Of a stretch of DNA of 64,000 nt, positions 35,731-44,332 are shown one piece after another. Made by a program: the position numbers and the translations under genes. Every line of letters starts with the position of its first letter. Positions within the stretch are counted from its first letter, which is position 1. Under the pieces are notes generated by a model, which was given only the letters and a program-made list of their open reading frames with translations, did not search any database and was not told the DNA's origin. The stretch is from the NCBI RefSeq assembly GCF_003952505.1, contig NZ_CP034450.1, positions 3,720,001 through 3,784,000 of the forward strand, in the 5' to 3' direction. This DNA is from Mesorhizobium sp. M4B.F.Ca.ET.058.02.1.1 (GTDB lineage Bacteria > Pseudomonadota > Alphaproteobacteria > Rhizobiales > Rhizobiaceae).

Positions 35731-37524
35731 TCAATTGAAGTTCGGCGGCTGCGACAGGTCAGGCGACGGCGCCGCCGGCTTGGCGGGCAGCGGGTCGCCG
35801 AAGCTCGGTGGCTGGGACAGGTCGGTGGCCGGCGCCGCCGGTGCCGCGCCGCCATTGGCCGGCGCCCCGGCGCCATCCGCCGGCGGCGTGCCGAGCGGCG
35901 ACAGACCCGGCAGTTCCGGCACCTTGAGCTCGATGGTGCCGGGATCGACCACGGCGCCCTTGTAGTGCATCACCATTTGCGGGAAAGCGATGGTGAGCCC
36001 GATCATGATCACCTGGATGCCGACAAAGGGCACCGCGCCCCAATAGATCTGGCCGGTGGTGACCGGCGCGATCTGCTTGCCGGTGATGCGGTCGAGATAG
36101 GGCACGCGGGCGGCGACCGAGCGCAGGTAGAACAGCGCGAAGCCGAAGGGCGGATGCATGAAGGAAGTCTGCATGTTGACGCCGAGCAGCACGCCGAACC
36201 AGATCAGGTCGATGCCGAGCTTGTCGGCGGCGGGCGCGAGCAGCGGCACGATGATGAAGGCGAGCTCGAAGAAATCAAGGAAGAAGGCCAGCACGAAGAC
36301 CAGCGCGTTGACGCCGATCAGGAAGCCGACCTCGCCGCCGGGCAGCGAGATCAAGAGATGCTCGACCCATTTTTGACCGTTGACGCCGTAGAAGGTCAGC
36401 GAGAAGACGCGCGCGCCGATCAGGATGAACAGCACGAAGGAGGACAGCCTGGTCGTCGAGGCCAGCGCCTGCTTGATGACGTCCAGCGACAGCCGCCCCT
36501 TTGCCGCCGCCATGATCAATGCGCCGACGGAGCCCATGGCACCGCCTTCGGTCGGGGTGGCGATGCCGAGGAAGATGGTGCCGAGCACCAGGAAGATCAG
36601 CGCCAACGGCGGGATCAGCACGATGATCACCTGCTGCGCCAGCCGGGACATCATGTTGATGTTCAGGCCCTTGTCGGCAATCGCCACGATATAGATCAGG
36701 ATCACGCCGACGCAGGCGCCGAGAATGTCGGCATTGTCGCCATGTGCCGGCGCCAGATAGCGGTAGGCCGCGTAGGACAAAGCGACCGCAACCGCCAGCG
36801 CCACGATCAGCGACACCACGCCATGACCGAGCGTGCGGGCTTCGAGCGGCAGGGCCGGCATGGATTTCGGCCGGACGATCGACATGATCAGGATGTAAAG
36901 CATGTAGATGCCGGTAAGCACGAGGCCCGGGATCAGCGCGCCGGCATACATGTCGCCGACCGAGCGTCCCAACTGGTCGGCGAGCACGATCAGCACCAGC
37001 GACGGCGGGATGATCTGCGCCAGCGTGCCGGAAGCGGCGATGACGCCGGAGGCGACGCGACGGTCGTAGCCATAGCGCAGCATGATCGGCAGGGAGATCA
37101 GGCCCATGGCAATGACGGAAGCCGCCACGACACCGGTGGTGGCGGCAAGCAGCGCGCCGACGAAGATGACGGCATAGGCAAGGCCGCCGCGGATCGGCCC
37201 GAACAATTGGCCGATCGTATCGAGCAGGTCTTCCGCCATGCCGGATCGTTCCAGCACGATACCCATGAAGGTGAAAAACGGTATTGCCAGCAGCGTGTCG
37301 TTCGACATCACCCGGTTGCCGTAGAAGTTTTCCGGCAGTGCATACAGAAGTGGCCAGTCGAGTGTTATCGCCCCGCCCGAATGAGACGACAGCAATACGC
37401 CGATGCCGAAAAACAGCAGCCCGTTGGCGGCGAGCGAGAAGGCGACGGGGTAACCGATCAAAAGGAAGATGATCAGCGAGGCGAACATGATCGGCGCCAT
37501 GTTCTGGGCGATGAACTCGATCAT
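35731..37524 (-). CDS. TRAP transporter large permease (DctM), extended form
   Basis: 597 residues, about 170 more than classical DctM. Multiple hydrophobic segments form the ion-coupled channel; conserved blocks include PTEGGAMG and NMQTSFMHPPFGFALFYL. An insertion with extra helices lies around 225-300, as in the larger TakM-type permeases. The C-terminal 65 residues are a hydrophilic Pro/Ala tail with DLSQPPSF and DLSQPPNF repeats, apparently cytoplasmic or disordered. It overlaps the small permease stop as ATGA. Confidence 0.9.
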   Translation of the reverse strand: MIEFIAQNMAPIMFASLIIFLLIGYPVAFSLAANGLLFFGIGVLLSSHSGGAITLDWPLLYALPENFYGNRVMSNDTLLAIPFFTFMGIVLERSGMAEDLLDTIGQLFGPIRGGLAYAVIFVGALLAATTGVVAASVIAMGLISLPIMLRYGYDRRVASGVIAASGTLAQIIPPSLVLIVLADQLGRSVGDMYAGALIPGLVLTGIYMLYILIMSIVRPKSMPALPLEARTLGHGVVSLIVALAVAVALSYAAYRYLAPAHGDNADILGACVGVILIYIVAIADKGLNINMMSRLAQQVIIVLIPPLALIFLVLGTIFLGIATPTEGGAMGSVGALIMAAAKGRLSLDVIKQALASTTRLSSFVLFILIGARVFSLTFYGVNGQKWVEHLLISLPGGEVGFLIGVNALVFVLAFFLDFFELAFIIVPLLAPAADKLGIDLIWFGVLLGVNMQTSFMHPPFGFALFYLRSVAARVPYLDRITGKQIAPVTTGQIYWGAVPFVGIQVIMIGLTIAFPQMVMHYKGAVVDPGTIELKVPELPGLSPLGTPPADGAGAPANGGAAPAAPATDLSQPPSFGDPLPAKPAAPSPDLSQPPNFN

Positions 37525-38126
37525 GGGCGCACCTCGCCGGCGAGCGCCTTGGCTTCTTCGGCGAGTGCTTTTGCCTCCAGCTCGGCCTGCTCATGCGCCG
37601 ATATGAAGGGATTGGGATCGTCCATGTCGCCGCGCATGATGGCGATCTTCTTGATGATCTCGGAGATGCCCTGCAGCGCCAGCAGGAAGAAGCCGGCGAG
37701 CAGGATGGCCTTGGCCGGCCAGACGATCAGGCCGCCGGCATTGGTCGACATTTCGCCGCTGCGGAAGGACAGCGACACATAGGGCACGAAATAGATCACC
37801 ATCAGGGTGACGAACGGCATCAGGAACAGCGTGTGGCCGAGCAGGTCGATCCAGTGCTGCACGCGGCGCGAGAACATGCCGTAGACGATGTCGATGCGGA
37901 TATGGTCGTTCTGCTTCAGCGTGTAGGCGGCGGCCAGCATGAAGGCGGCGCCGAACAGGTACCATTGCAGTTCCAGCCAAGCATTGGAGGAGATATCGAA
38001 CACCTTGCGGACGACGGCGTTGCCGGCGCTGACCAGGATCGCCAGCAGGATCAGCCACGACACCCATCTGCCGATGAACTCATTCACACGGTCGATCGTT
38101 CTGGATAGAGCGAGCAGCCCTGCCAT
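37521..38126 (-). CDS. TRAP transporter small permease (DctQ)
   Basis: 201 residues with four transmembrane helices and the DctQ blocks NAWLELQWYLFG and DHIRIDIVY. It pairs with the large permease in the inner membrane. The C-terminal tail is charged and Ala/Glu-rich. ATG at 38126 has GGAGG five nt upstream. It heads the operon dctQ-dctM-alcohol dehydrogenase; the binding protein is transcribed separately. Confidence 0.9.
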   Translation of the reverse strand: MAGLLALSRTIDRVNEFIGRWVSWLILLAILVSAGNAVVRKVFDISSNAWLELQWYLFGAAFMLAAAYTLKQNDHIRIDIVYGMFSRRVQHWIDLLGHTLFLMPFVTLMVIYFVPYVSLSFRSGEMSTNAGGLIVWPAKAILLAGFFLLALQGISEIIKKIAIMRGDMDDPNPFISAHEQAELEAKALAEEAKALAGEVRP

Positions 38127-38142
38127 GCATTCCTCCCTCCAA

Positions 38143-38186
38143 GCATCGGCTCGAAAATCGGTGTCGATTTTCGGAAAGCAAGATGC
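38143..38186. repeat. palindromic intergenic repeat (family B, GAAAATCG/CGATTTTC)
   Basis: GAAAATCG-GTGT-CGATTTTC at 38153-38172 is a perfect stem, enclosed by GCATC (38143) and GATGC (38182). This resembles a palindrome widely scattered in Mesorhizobium and related genomes. It lies just upstream of dctQ, where it could influence transcription. The remaining 180 bp to the livH gene show no feature. Confidence 0.65.
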
Positions 38187-38370
38187 GTAATTCAAAATGT
38201 CGGAGGCGCGCCGGCTCCCCTAATTTTCCGTCGCGCCGCAGTGGCCCAACGGTATGCCGTGCGTGGCACGGCGGGTCAACATGGCAGAGACGCGGTCAAC
38301 ACGGTTGTGAGGCGGGGACGCCGATAATCCGCCGGCAAACGGGGAACAATGCAACCAAAGTCTGATAGGG

Positions 38371-39276
38371 TCAGGCGATCTTCTGCTGATCTCGGCCGGC
38401 ACCGATCAGCACCAGCATGGCGACGAGGAACAGATACATCCAGGCATCGCGCCATTCGAGCGGGAAATAGCCGGCCCACAGCGATTCGGCCATGCCGAAG
38501 GCGGCGGCGCCAAGGGCGGCGCGCGGCGGCGAGAGGTAGCCGCCGACCGCCGTCACAAACAGGACCTTCAAGCCGTAGACCAGCCCGGTCCCGAAGCTGA
38601 TGTTGCCGTAGTAGATGCCGGCAAGCACACCGGCGAGCGCGGCGCAGAAGCCGCCGAACAGCACTGCGTGGCGAAACACCGCGCGCACGTCGACGCCGCA
38701 CATCGCCGCCGCCTTGGGGTCGTCGGAGACGGCGCGCCAGCGCCGGCCGAAGCTCGAGCGGGCAAAGGCCCAGGCAGCAAGGATGATGGCCGCCAGCACG
38801 GCGGCGCAGTCGAGCAATTGGATCAGCGTCAGCGTCGCCTTGAAGCCGTCGTGCTCGGCGAAGATCACCGGCACGGCCAGCATCGGCGGCAGCCAGAGAT
38901 CGTGGGTGTCGGCGGCGATGCGGCTGGCCTCTGACAGGAACAGCAATATGCCCAGCGTCGTCACCACTATGGCGTTGGGCGAACGGTCGGCCAGCGGTTC
39001 GAAGACGCTGCGCGACAGGACATGGCTGATCAGCGCCGCGTAGAGGAAGGCCGCCAGCACGCCGAGCGCGACGGCGGCGTAGAGCGTCAGCCACAGCGCC
39101 TGATAGCCGAAGGCGGCGGTCAGGATCATGGCGTGGCCGCAAAAGGCGAACACGGCGCCATAGGCCAGGTTGGTGCGATGCAGGATGCCATTGGTCAGCA
39201 CATAGCCGAAGGCGAGAAGCGCATAGAGCGCGCCCGAATGCAGCCCATTCAGAATCTGCTGGAAGAAATAGAGCAT
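38371..39276 (-). CDS. branched-chain amino acid ABC transporter permease, LivH type, without partner genes
   Basis: 301 residues, about eight membrane segments, with LivH features: LNGLHSGALYALLAFGYVLTNGILHRTNLAYG at the N terminus, ADRSPNAIVVTTLG, and the coupling-loop region RRWRAVSDDPKAAAMCGVD. ATG at 39276 has GAGG eight nt upstream. No ATPase, LivM or binding protein lies next to it; the livFGM genes at the window end are 23 kb away and in a different context. It may be an orphan or share components. Confidence 0.85.
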   Translation of the reverse strand: MLYFFQQILNGLHSGALYALLAFGYVLTNGILHRTNLAYGAVFAFCGHAMILTAAFGYQALWLTLYAAVALGVLAAFLYAALISHVLSRSVFEPLADRSPNAIVVTTLGILLFLSEASRIAADTHDLWLPPMLAVPVIFAEHDGFKATLTLIQLLDCAAVLAAIILAAWAFARSSFGRRWRAVSDDPKAAAMCGVDVRAVFRHAVLFGGFCAALAGVLAGIYYGNISFGTGLVYGLKVLFVTAVGGYLSPPRAALGAAAFGMAESLWAGYFPLEWRDAWMYLFLVAMLVLIGAGRDQQKIA

Positions 39277-39288
39277 GCACAAACCTCG

Positions 39289-39337
39289 GAGCATGTCGCC
39301 CAAAAGTGCTTGGCGGTTTTGGGGCGACGACATGCTC
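39289..39337. repeat. palindromic intergenic repeat (family C)
   Basis: GAGCATGTCGCCCAAAA at 39289-39305 pairs with TTTTGGGGCGACGACATGCTC at 39317-39337 apart from a three-base bulge, over an 11-nt loop. The sequence resembles a recurrent rhizobial palindrome. It sits in the divergent region of livH and the CGNR gene, only 13 nt from the livH start, so it must be transcribed in the livH leader. Confidence 0.65.
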
Positions 39338-39428
39338 GAAACAGAGGCCGCGGCAACTCGCGACCTGTGCGGAAGGTTGCATTCGGAATCTAACTTGTCA
39401 AACGCGATTTATCGGTTAGATTTCTGGC

Positions 39429-40037
39429 ATGACGGTATCCTGGACCCCGCACCGCTTCACCGGCGGCATTCTGGCGCTCGACACCGCGAACACCGTCGTG
39501 CTGCGCAACGACCCGGAAAAGACCTTCGACCGTTTCGACAATCCGGCGGAGATCGCGCGCTTCGCCGAGGCGGCGAGCTGTTTCCGCGCCAGCGAGCTTG
39601 GCGGCCGAAGGCTGGAGGCGCCGGCACCGGCGGCGATCGCGCCGGTGGTGCTGTCGATCCGCGAGACGACCGACCGCCTGTTCCGCAACGCCGTGGCCAA
39701 GGGCACTATCGCCACCGGCGACCTGCCCGGTTTCCTGGCAGCCTGCGCCGACGGCCTGGCGGAGGGCCGTACCGAAATCGGCGGGCCGGGCCGGCCGTTC
39801 GGCGATCCGGCGACGCCGATCGCCTTCGAGGCGGCGCTGGCCGTCTCGGCGCTGTCGCTGCTGCGCGGCGATACGGTGGCGAGGCTCAGGATCTGTCCCA
39901 ACTGCAGCTGGCTGTTCGTCGACCGCAGCCGCAATTCCAGCCGCCTCTGGTGCGACATGGCAGTGTGCGGCAACCGGCAGAAGGCAAACCGCTATTACCG
40001 CCGCCGCACGGCGGCCAGGGAGGCTACCAATGTTTAG
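39429..40037 (+). CDS. CGNR zinc finger / ABATE domain protein
   Basis: 202 residues. The N-terminal ABATE domain (LALDTANTVV) is followed by a C-terminal zinc finger: C-x2-C in RICPNCSWLFVD and C-x4-C in WCDMAVCGNRQK, the CGNR signature. These proteins are thought to be DNA-binding regulators of stress or catabolic genes. Its last eight bases overlap the lipoprotein gene. Confidence 0.87.
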   Translation: MTVSWTPHRFTGGILALDTANTVVLRNDPEKTFDRFDNPAEIARFAEAASCFRASELGGRRLEAPAPAAIAPVVLSIRETTDRLFRNAVAKGTIATGDLPGFLAACADGLAEGRTEIGGPGRPFGDPATPIAFEAALAVSALSLLRGDTVARLRICPNCSWLFVDRSRNSSRLWCDMAVCGNRQKANRYYRRRTAAREATNV

Positions 40038-40560
40038 GAAAAATTCGCGCTCGATGGTTCTCGGCGCCGCGCTGCTGGCGGTGGCGGCGCTCGGCGCCTG
40101 CCGTGATTCCGGCAAGGAGCAGCTGTTCGCCATTTCCGGCAAGCTGTTCGAGTTCAATTACCGGCTGGGCATCGCCACCTATGTCGTCACCCTCAATCCG
40201 CTCCGGCCGATGGGAGAAGGCCAGGTCGCGGTGGTCAGCTTCCAGAACCCGGCCGGGGGCGATCCGATCATCGTCAACCAGAAGATCTGGCCAAAGCTGC
40301 CGCATATAACGCTGACCAGCCCGCCACTCACCTGCGTGGTCAAGGACAAGCCCTACTCAATCTCGATCCGCATCGAGGACGCCAATGGCACGCTGCTGCA
40401 AAGCTTCGAGACGACGCTGACCTCGTCGATGGATCAGTCGGTGCTGCCCGACCGCCCGTTGGTGGTCGGCCCGGTCTACGAGCTCAACAAGGACATGGTC
40501 GGTCATGTCGACGGCAAGCTGCCGGGCGAGCCGAAGCCCGACTGCTCGAAGGCTACCTGA
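40030..40560 (+). CDS. small lipoprotein of unknown function
   Basis: 176 residues. The signal sequence ends in a lipobox LGAC (Cys24), so the mature protein is lipid-anchored, in the periplasm or outer membrane. A second and third cysteine (in PPLTCVV and KPDCSK) could pair. The body is beta-rich. No family is recognised. It overlaps the CGNR gene by 8 nt and is therefore likely cotranslated with it. Confidence 0.72.
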   Translation: MFRKNSRSMVLGAALLAVAALGACRDSGKEQLFAISGKLFEFNYRLGIATYVVTLNPLRPMGEGQVAVVSFQNPAGGDPIIVNQKIWPKLPHITLTSPPLTCVVKDKPYSISIRIEDANGTLLQSFETTLTSSMDQSVLPDRPLVVGPVYELNKDMVGHVDGKLPGEPKPDCSKAT

Positions 40561-40766
40561 CGTTCAGGTCGCTGGAATTTTCGTGCCCGGCCTGAACCGC
40601 CCTAAGTGCCGTCGCATGCGTCAACGGCCGCCGATTGGACCGTTTGTTGCGCGTCGTCTGGCACCTGCGATTTCGTTTGACCTCTCCGGCAAGGGGAGAA
40701 AGAGTGCGGCGTCCCACTCCGACGTAGGCTGCGCGATTCCGTGCGCCTCCGCGAAGGAAATGCCTG

Positions 40767-43700
40767 ATGACGCTGCATGACGTCGCGCTCGACGACAAGT
40801 TCGACCTTGGCAAGGAGCGCATCTTCCTTTCCGGCGCGCAGGCCGTCATCCGCATGCTCCTTATGCAGCGCGAGCGCGACCGCAGCGCGGGCCTGAACAC
40901 CGCCGGCTTCGTCTCCGGCTATCGCGGATCGCCGCTCGGCGGCCTCGACATGCAGCTGTGGAGAGCCAAGAAGCAGCTGGCGCAGTCCGACATCGTCTTC
41001 CAGCCCGGCCTCAACGAAGAGCTGGCCGCCACAGCCTGCTGGGGCACCCAGCAGGCCGAATTGCTCGGCGAAGGCACGCATGACGGCGTCTTTTCGGTCT
41101 GGTACGGCAAGGGGCCGGGGGTCGATCGCTCCGGCGACGTGTTCCGCCACGCCAATCTCGCCGGCTCGTCGAAGCATGGCGGCGTGCTTGCCCTGATGGG
41201 CGACGACCATATGGCCGAATCGTCGACCAACGCGCATGCTACCGAATTCCTGTTCGTCGACACGATGGTGCCGATCCTCAACCCGGCCGGCGTGCAGGAG
41301 ATCATCGACTACGGGCTCTACGGCTTTGCCATGTCGCGCTTCGCCGGCACCTGGGCGGCGATCAAATGCGTCAAGGACAACATCGAATCGACCGCTTCCG
41401 TCGATGCCTCGCTCGAGCGGCTCAAGATCGTCGTGCCGCCCTTCGACATGCCGCCCGGCGGCCTCAATATCCGCCACGAGATCGACATGCTCGGCCAGGA
41501 GGAGCGGCTGCACGAGTACAAGCGCAACGCCGCATCCGCCTTCATCCACGCCAACGGGCTGAACCGCATCGTCTATTCGGGCGGACGCAACCCGAAGCTC
41601 GGCGTCATCACCATCGGCAAGAGCTACCTCGACGTGCGCCAGGCGCTGGAGGATATCGGCATCGACGAGGCGGCCGCCAACCGCATCGGCATCCGCCTGT
41701 TCAAGGTCGGCTGCCCGTGGCCGCTCGACCTGCAGCATGTCGCCGACTTCGCCCGCGGCCTCGACACCATCGTCGTCGTCGAGGAGAAGCGCTCGCTGAT
41801 CGAGGTGCAGTTGCGCGAAAGCCTCTACGGCACCGCCAGCCAGCCGGTCATCGTCGGCAAAAAGGACGAGCGCGGCGACTGGCTGTTCCCGGCCAAGGGC
41901 GCGCTCGACCCGAACGAGATCGCGATCGCGCTCGGCGAGCGGATCCTGCGCACCATCGGTCCGTCGGAGGAGATCGCGGCGCGGGTGGCGAAATTGCGCC
42001 AGTTCCAGGCCATGCTCGCCGACACCGTCGATATCGGCTCGCGTACGCCCTTCTTCTGCTCGGGCTGCCCGCACAATTCCTCGACCAAGGTACCGGACGG
42101 ATCGCTGGCGGCGGCCGGCATCGGCTGCCATTTCATGGCGCTATGGATGGACCGCAACACGGTCGGCTTCACCGCCATGGGCGGCGAGGGCGCACAATGG
42201 GTCGGCCAGGCGCCGTTCTCGAAACGCGGCCACATCTTCCAGAATCTCGGCGACGGCACCTACAATCACTCCGGCGCGCTGGCGATCCGCTTCGCGCTGT
42301 CGAGCGATGCCAACATCACCTACAAGATCCTCTACAACGACGCCGTCGCCATGACCGGCGGCCAGCCGCATGAAGGCGGATTGACCGTCGACATGATCGC
42401 CAGGCAGGTGCGGGCCGAAGGCGTCGAGCGCATCGCGATCGTCACCGACGAGCCGGACAAATACGCCGGCAAGGCCGACTTCCCGGCTGGCGCCACCATC
42501 CATCACCGCGACGACCTCGACCTCGTCCAGCGCGAATTGCGCGGGGTCAAGGGCATCTCCGTGCTCATCTACGACCAGACCTGCGCCGCCGAGAAGCGCC
42601 GCCGGCGCAAGCGCGGCACCTTCCCCGACCCCGACAAACGCGTCTTCATCAACGAGCTGGTTTGCGAGGGGTGCGGCGATTGCGGCGTGCAATCCAACTG
42701 CGTGTCGATCCAGCCGGTCGAGACCGAATTCGGCCGCAAGCGGCGCATCGACCAGTCGAGCTGCAACAAGGATTTTTCCTGCGTCAACGGCTTCTGCCCG
42801 TCCTTCGTTACCGTGCACGGCGCCAAGATCAGGAAGGCCGAAGGCATCGCCGGCAGGACCGACCCGCTCGACGGCGTGCCCGCACCGGCCGAGTTTTCGC
42901 TCGGCGCGCAAGGCTGGGCCGGGATCATCGACGGCGTCGGCGGCACTGGCGTCGTCACCATCGGCGCGGTGCTCGGCATGGCGGCGCATCTCGAAGGCAA
43001 GGGCTGCGGCATGATCGACATGGCCGGCCTTGCCCAGAAGGGCGGCTCGGTGTTCACCCATGTGCGTATCGCGCCCACGCCGGACGAAATCCACGCCATC
43101 CGCGTTTCGGCCGGCAAAGCCGACCTGGTGCTCGGCTGCGACCTCGTCGTATCCGGCGCGCAGAAGGTGCTGGCCGCAGTGCGCGAGAAGCACACCATCT
43201 TCCTTGCCAACACCGCCGAGATCATGCCCGGCGAATTCACCCGTTCGGCCGATTTCTCGCTGCCCGTCGAGCGGCTGAAAAAGGCGATCCGCACTGCTGC
43301 CGGCGACGGCAGGGCGCATTTCTTCGATGCCACCCGGACCGCCACCCAATTGTTCGGCAATTCGCTCGGCGCCAACATGTTCATGCTCGGCTTCGCCTTC
43401 CAGCATGGCGGGCTGCCGCTGTCGGCCGAGGCGGTCGAGAAGGCTATTGAGCTGAATGGCGAGGCGGTTGCTATGAACGTCGCCGCGTTTCGCTGGGGCC
43501 GTCGCGCCGCGCATCAGCCGGATTTCGTGCGCGGCCTCGTCGGCCAGCCGGGCAAGGCGGCCATCGCGCCCGCCGAGACGCTGGACGAGATCATCGCCCG
43601 TCGCGTCATTTTCCTGACCGGCTACCAGAACGCAGCCTACGGCAAGCGCTATGCCGAGAGGCTCGCCACGCTGCGCTCTGCGGAGGCCAAGGCGGTGCCG

Positions 43701-44240
43701 GGCTCGACGGTGGTGACCGAAGCTGCCGCCCGCAACCTGTTCAAGCTGATGGCGATCAAGGACGAATACGAGGTGGCGCGCCTCTATACCGATGGTTCCT
43801 TCGCGGCCGAGCTGTCCAAGCAGTTCCAGAGCTACGAGAAATTGGAATTCCATCTGGCGCCGCCGATCCTCGGCCGGCGCGGCAATGACGGCAAACCGAA
43901 AAAGTCGAGCTTCGGGCCGTGGATGCTGAAAGGGTTGCGCTTGCTCTCGGCGCTGAAAGGCCTGCGCGGCACGGCTTTCGACCTCTTCAGCCTTACCGCC
44001 GAGCGGCGCAGGGAGCGGCAGCTTCTGGCGCAATACGAAGCCGATCTGGAGTTGATCGCGTCAGCACTTTCGCCTGGCGGGATCGAGGCGGCCGCAGCGC
44101 TTGCCTCGGTGCCGACACTGATCCGCGGCTACGGCCATGTCCGGCAGGCCAGCGCCGAAAAGGCCGCCGGCGAGCGTTCGAGACTGGTAGAACGCCTTGT
44201 GAAAGCGACGGAAAGGCCCGAACTCCAGGCCGCCGAATGA
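40767..44240 (+). CDS. indolepyruvate ferredoxin oxidoreductase family protein (IorA-IorB fusion)
   Basis: 1157 residues, the usual size of the fused aerobic form. The order is: pyrimidine-binding domain (GFVSGYRGSPLGG), TPP domain with FCSGCPHN and the GDGTYNHSG stretch, a cysteine-rich region (CEGCGDCGVQSNC near 635) for iron-sulfur binding, and the gamma/IorB domain from about 715 (IDGVGGTGVVTIG). It oxidatively decarboxylates aryl or branched 2-oxoacids to acyl-CoA. AAGGA precedes the ATG. It stands alone; the 206 bp upstream include a small palindromic stretch at 40681. Confidence 0.92.
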   Translation: MTLHDVALDDKFDLGKERIFLSGAQAVIRMLLMQRERDRSAGLNTAGFVSGYRGSPLGGLDMQLWRAKKQLAQSDIVFQPGLNEELAATACWGTQQAELLGEGTHDGVFSVWYGKGPGVDRSGDVFRHANLAGSSKHGGVLALMGDDHMAESSTNAHATEFLFVDTMVPILNPAGVQEIIDYGLYGFAMSRFAGTWAAIKCVKDNIESTASVDASLERLKIVVPPFDMPPGGLNIRHEIDMLGQEERLHEYKRNAASAFIHANGLNRIVYSGGRNPKLGVITIGKSYLDVRQALEDIGIDEAAANRIGIRLFKVGCPWPLDLQHVADFARGLDTIVVVEEKRSLIEVQLRESLYGTASQPVIVGKKDERGDWLFPAKGALDPNEIAIALGERILRTIGPSEEIAARVAKLRQFQAMLADTVDIGSRTPFFCSGCPHNSSTKVPDGSLAAAGIGCHFMALWMDRNTVGFTAMGGEGAQWVGQAPFSKRGHIFQNLGDGTYNHSGALAIRFALSSDANITYKILYNDAVAMTGGQPHEGGLTVDMIARQVRAEGVERIAIVTDEPDKYAGKADFPAGATIHHRDDLDLVQRELRGVKGISVLIYDQTCAAEKRRRRKRGTFPDPDKRVFINELVCEGCGDCGVQSNCVSIQPVETEFGRKRRIDQSSCNKDFSCVNGFCPSFVTVHGAKIRKAEGIAGRTDPLDGVPAPAEFSLGAQGWAGIIDGVGGTGVVTIGAVLGMAAHLEGKGCGMIDMAGLAQKGGSVFTHVRIAPTPDEIHAIRVSAGKADLVLGCDLVVSGAQKVLAAVREKHTIFLANTAEIMPGEFTRSADFSLPVERLKKAIRTAAGDGRAHFFDATRTATQLFGNSLGANMFMLGFAFQHGGLPLSAEAVEKAIELNGEAVAMNVAAFRWGRRAAHQPDFVRGLVGQPGKAAIAPAETLDEIIARRVIFLTGYQNAAYGKRYAERLATLRSAEAKAVPGSTVVTEAAARNLFKLMAIKDEYEVARLYTDGSFAAELSKQFQSYEKLEFHLAPPILGRRGNDGKPKKSSFGPWMLKGLRLLSALKGLRGTAFDLFSLTAERRRERQLLAQYEADLELIASALSPGGIEAAAALASVPTLIRGYGHVRQASAEKAAGERSRLVERLVKATERPELQAAE

Positions 44241-44332
44241 CCCGAGAAGCGCCCGAAAATCAGGCGTTTCAGCCCAGGCTAAAGGTTTTTTAATGGGACT
44301 ATGGCAAGGCTGGGGCTCAATGGGCGCCAGTA

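Noticed and set aside
35383..37782. A 799-codon open frame on the + strand opposite dctM and dctQ
   Set aside because: Its product is Arg/His/Asp-rich with no recognisable domain, while the opposite strand encodes complete TRAP permeases. Long antisense frames are expected in GC-rich DNA with strong codon bias.
40681..40705. CTCTCC-GGCAAG-GGGAG palindromic stretch before the indolepyruvate oxidoreductase
   Set aside because: Resembles the family A repeat core but is too short and imperfect to assign, and it lacks the outer arms.
42141..44033. A 630-codon open frame on the - strand opposite the indolepyruvate oxidoreductase
   Set aside because: Shadow of the real gene; composition is typical of antisense reading and no family is recognised.
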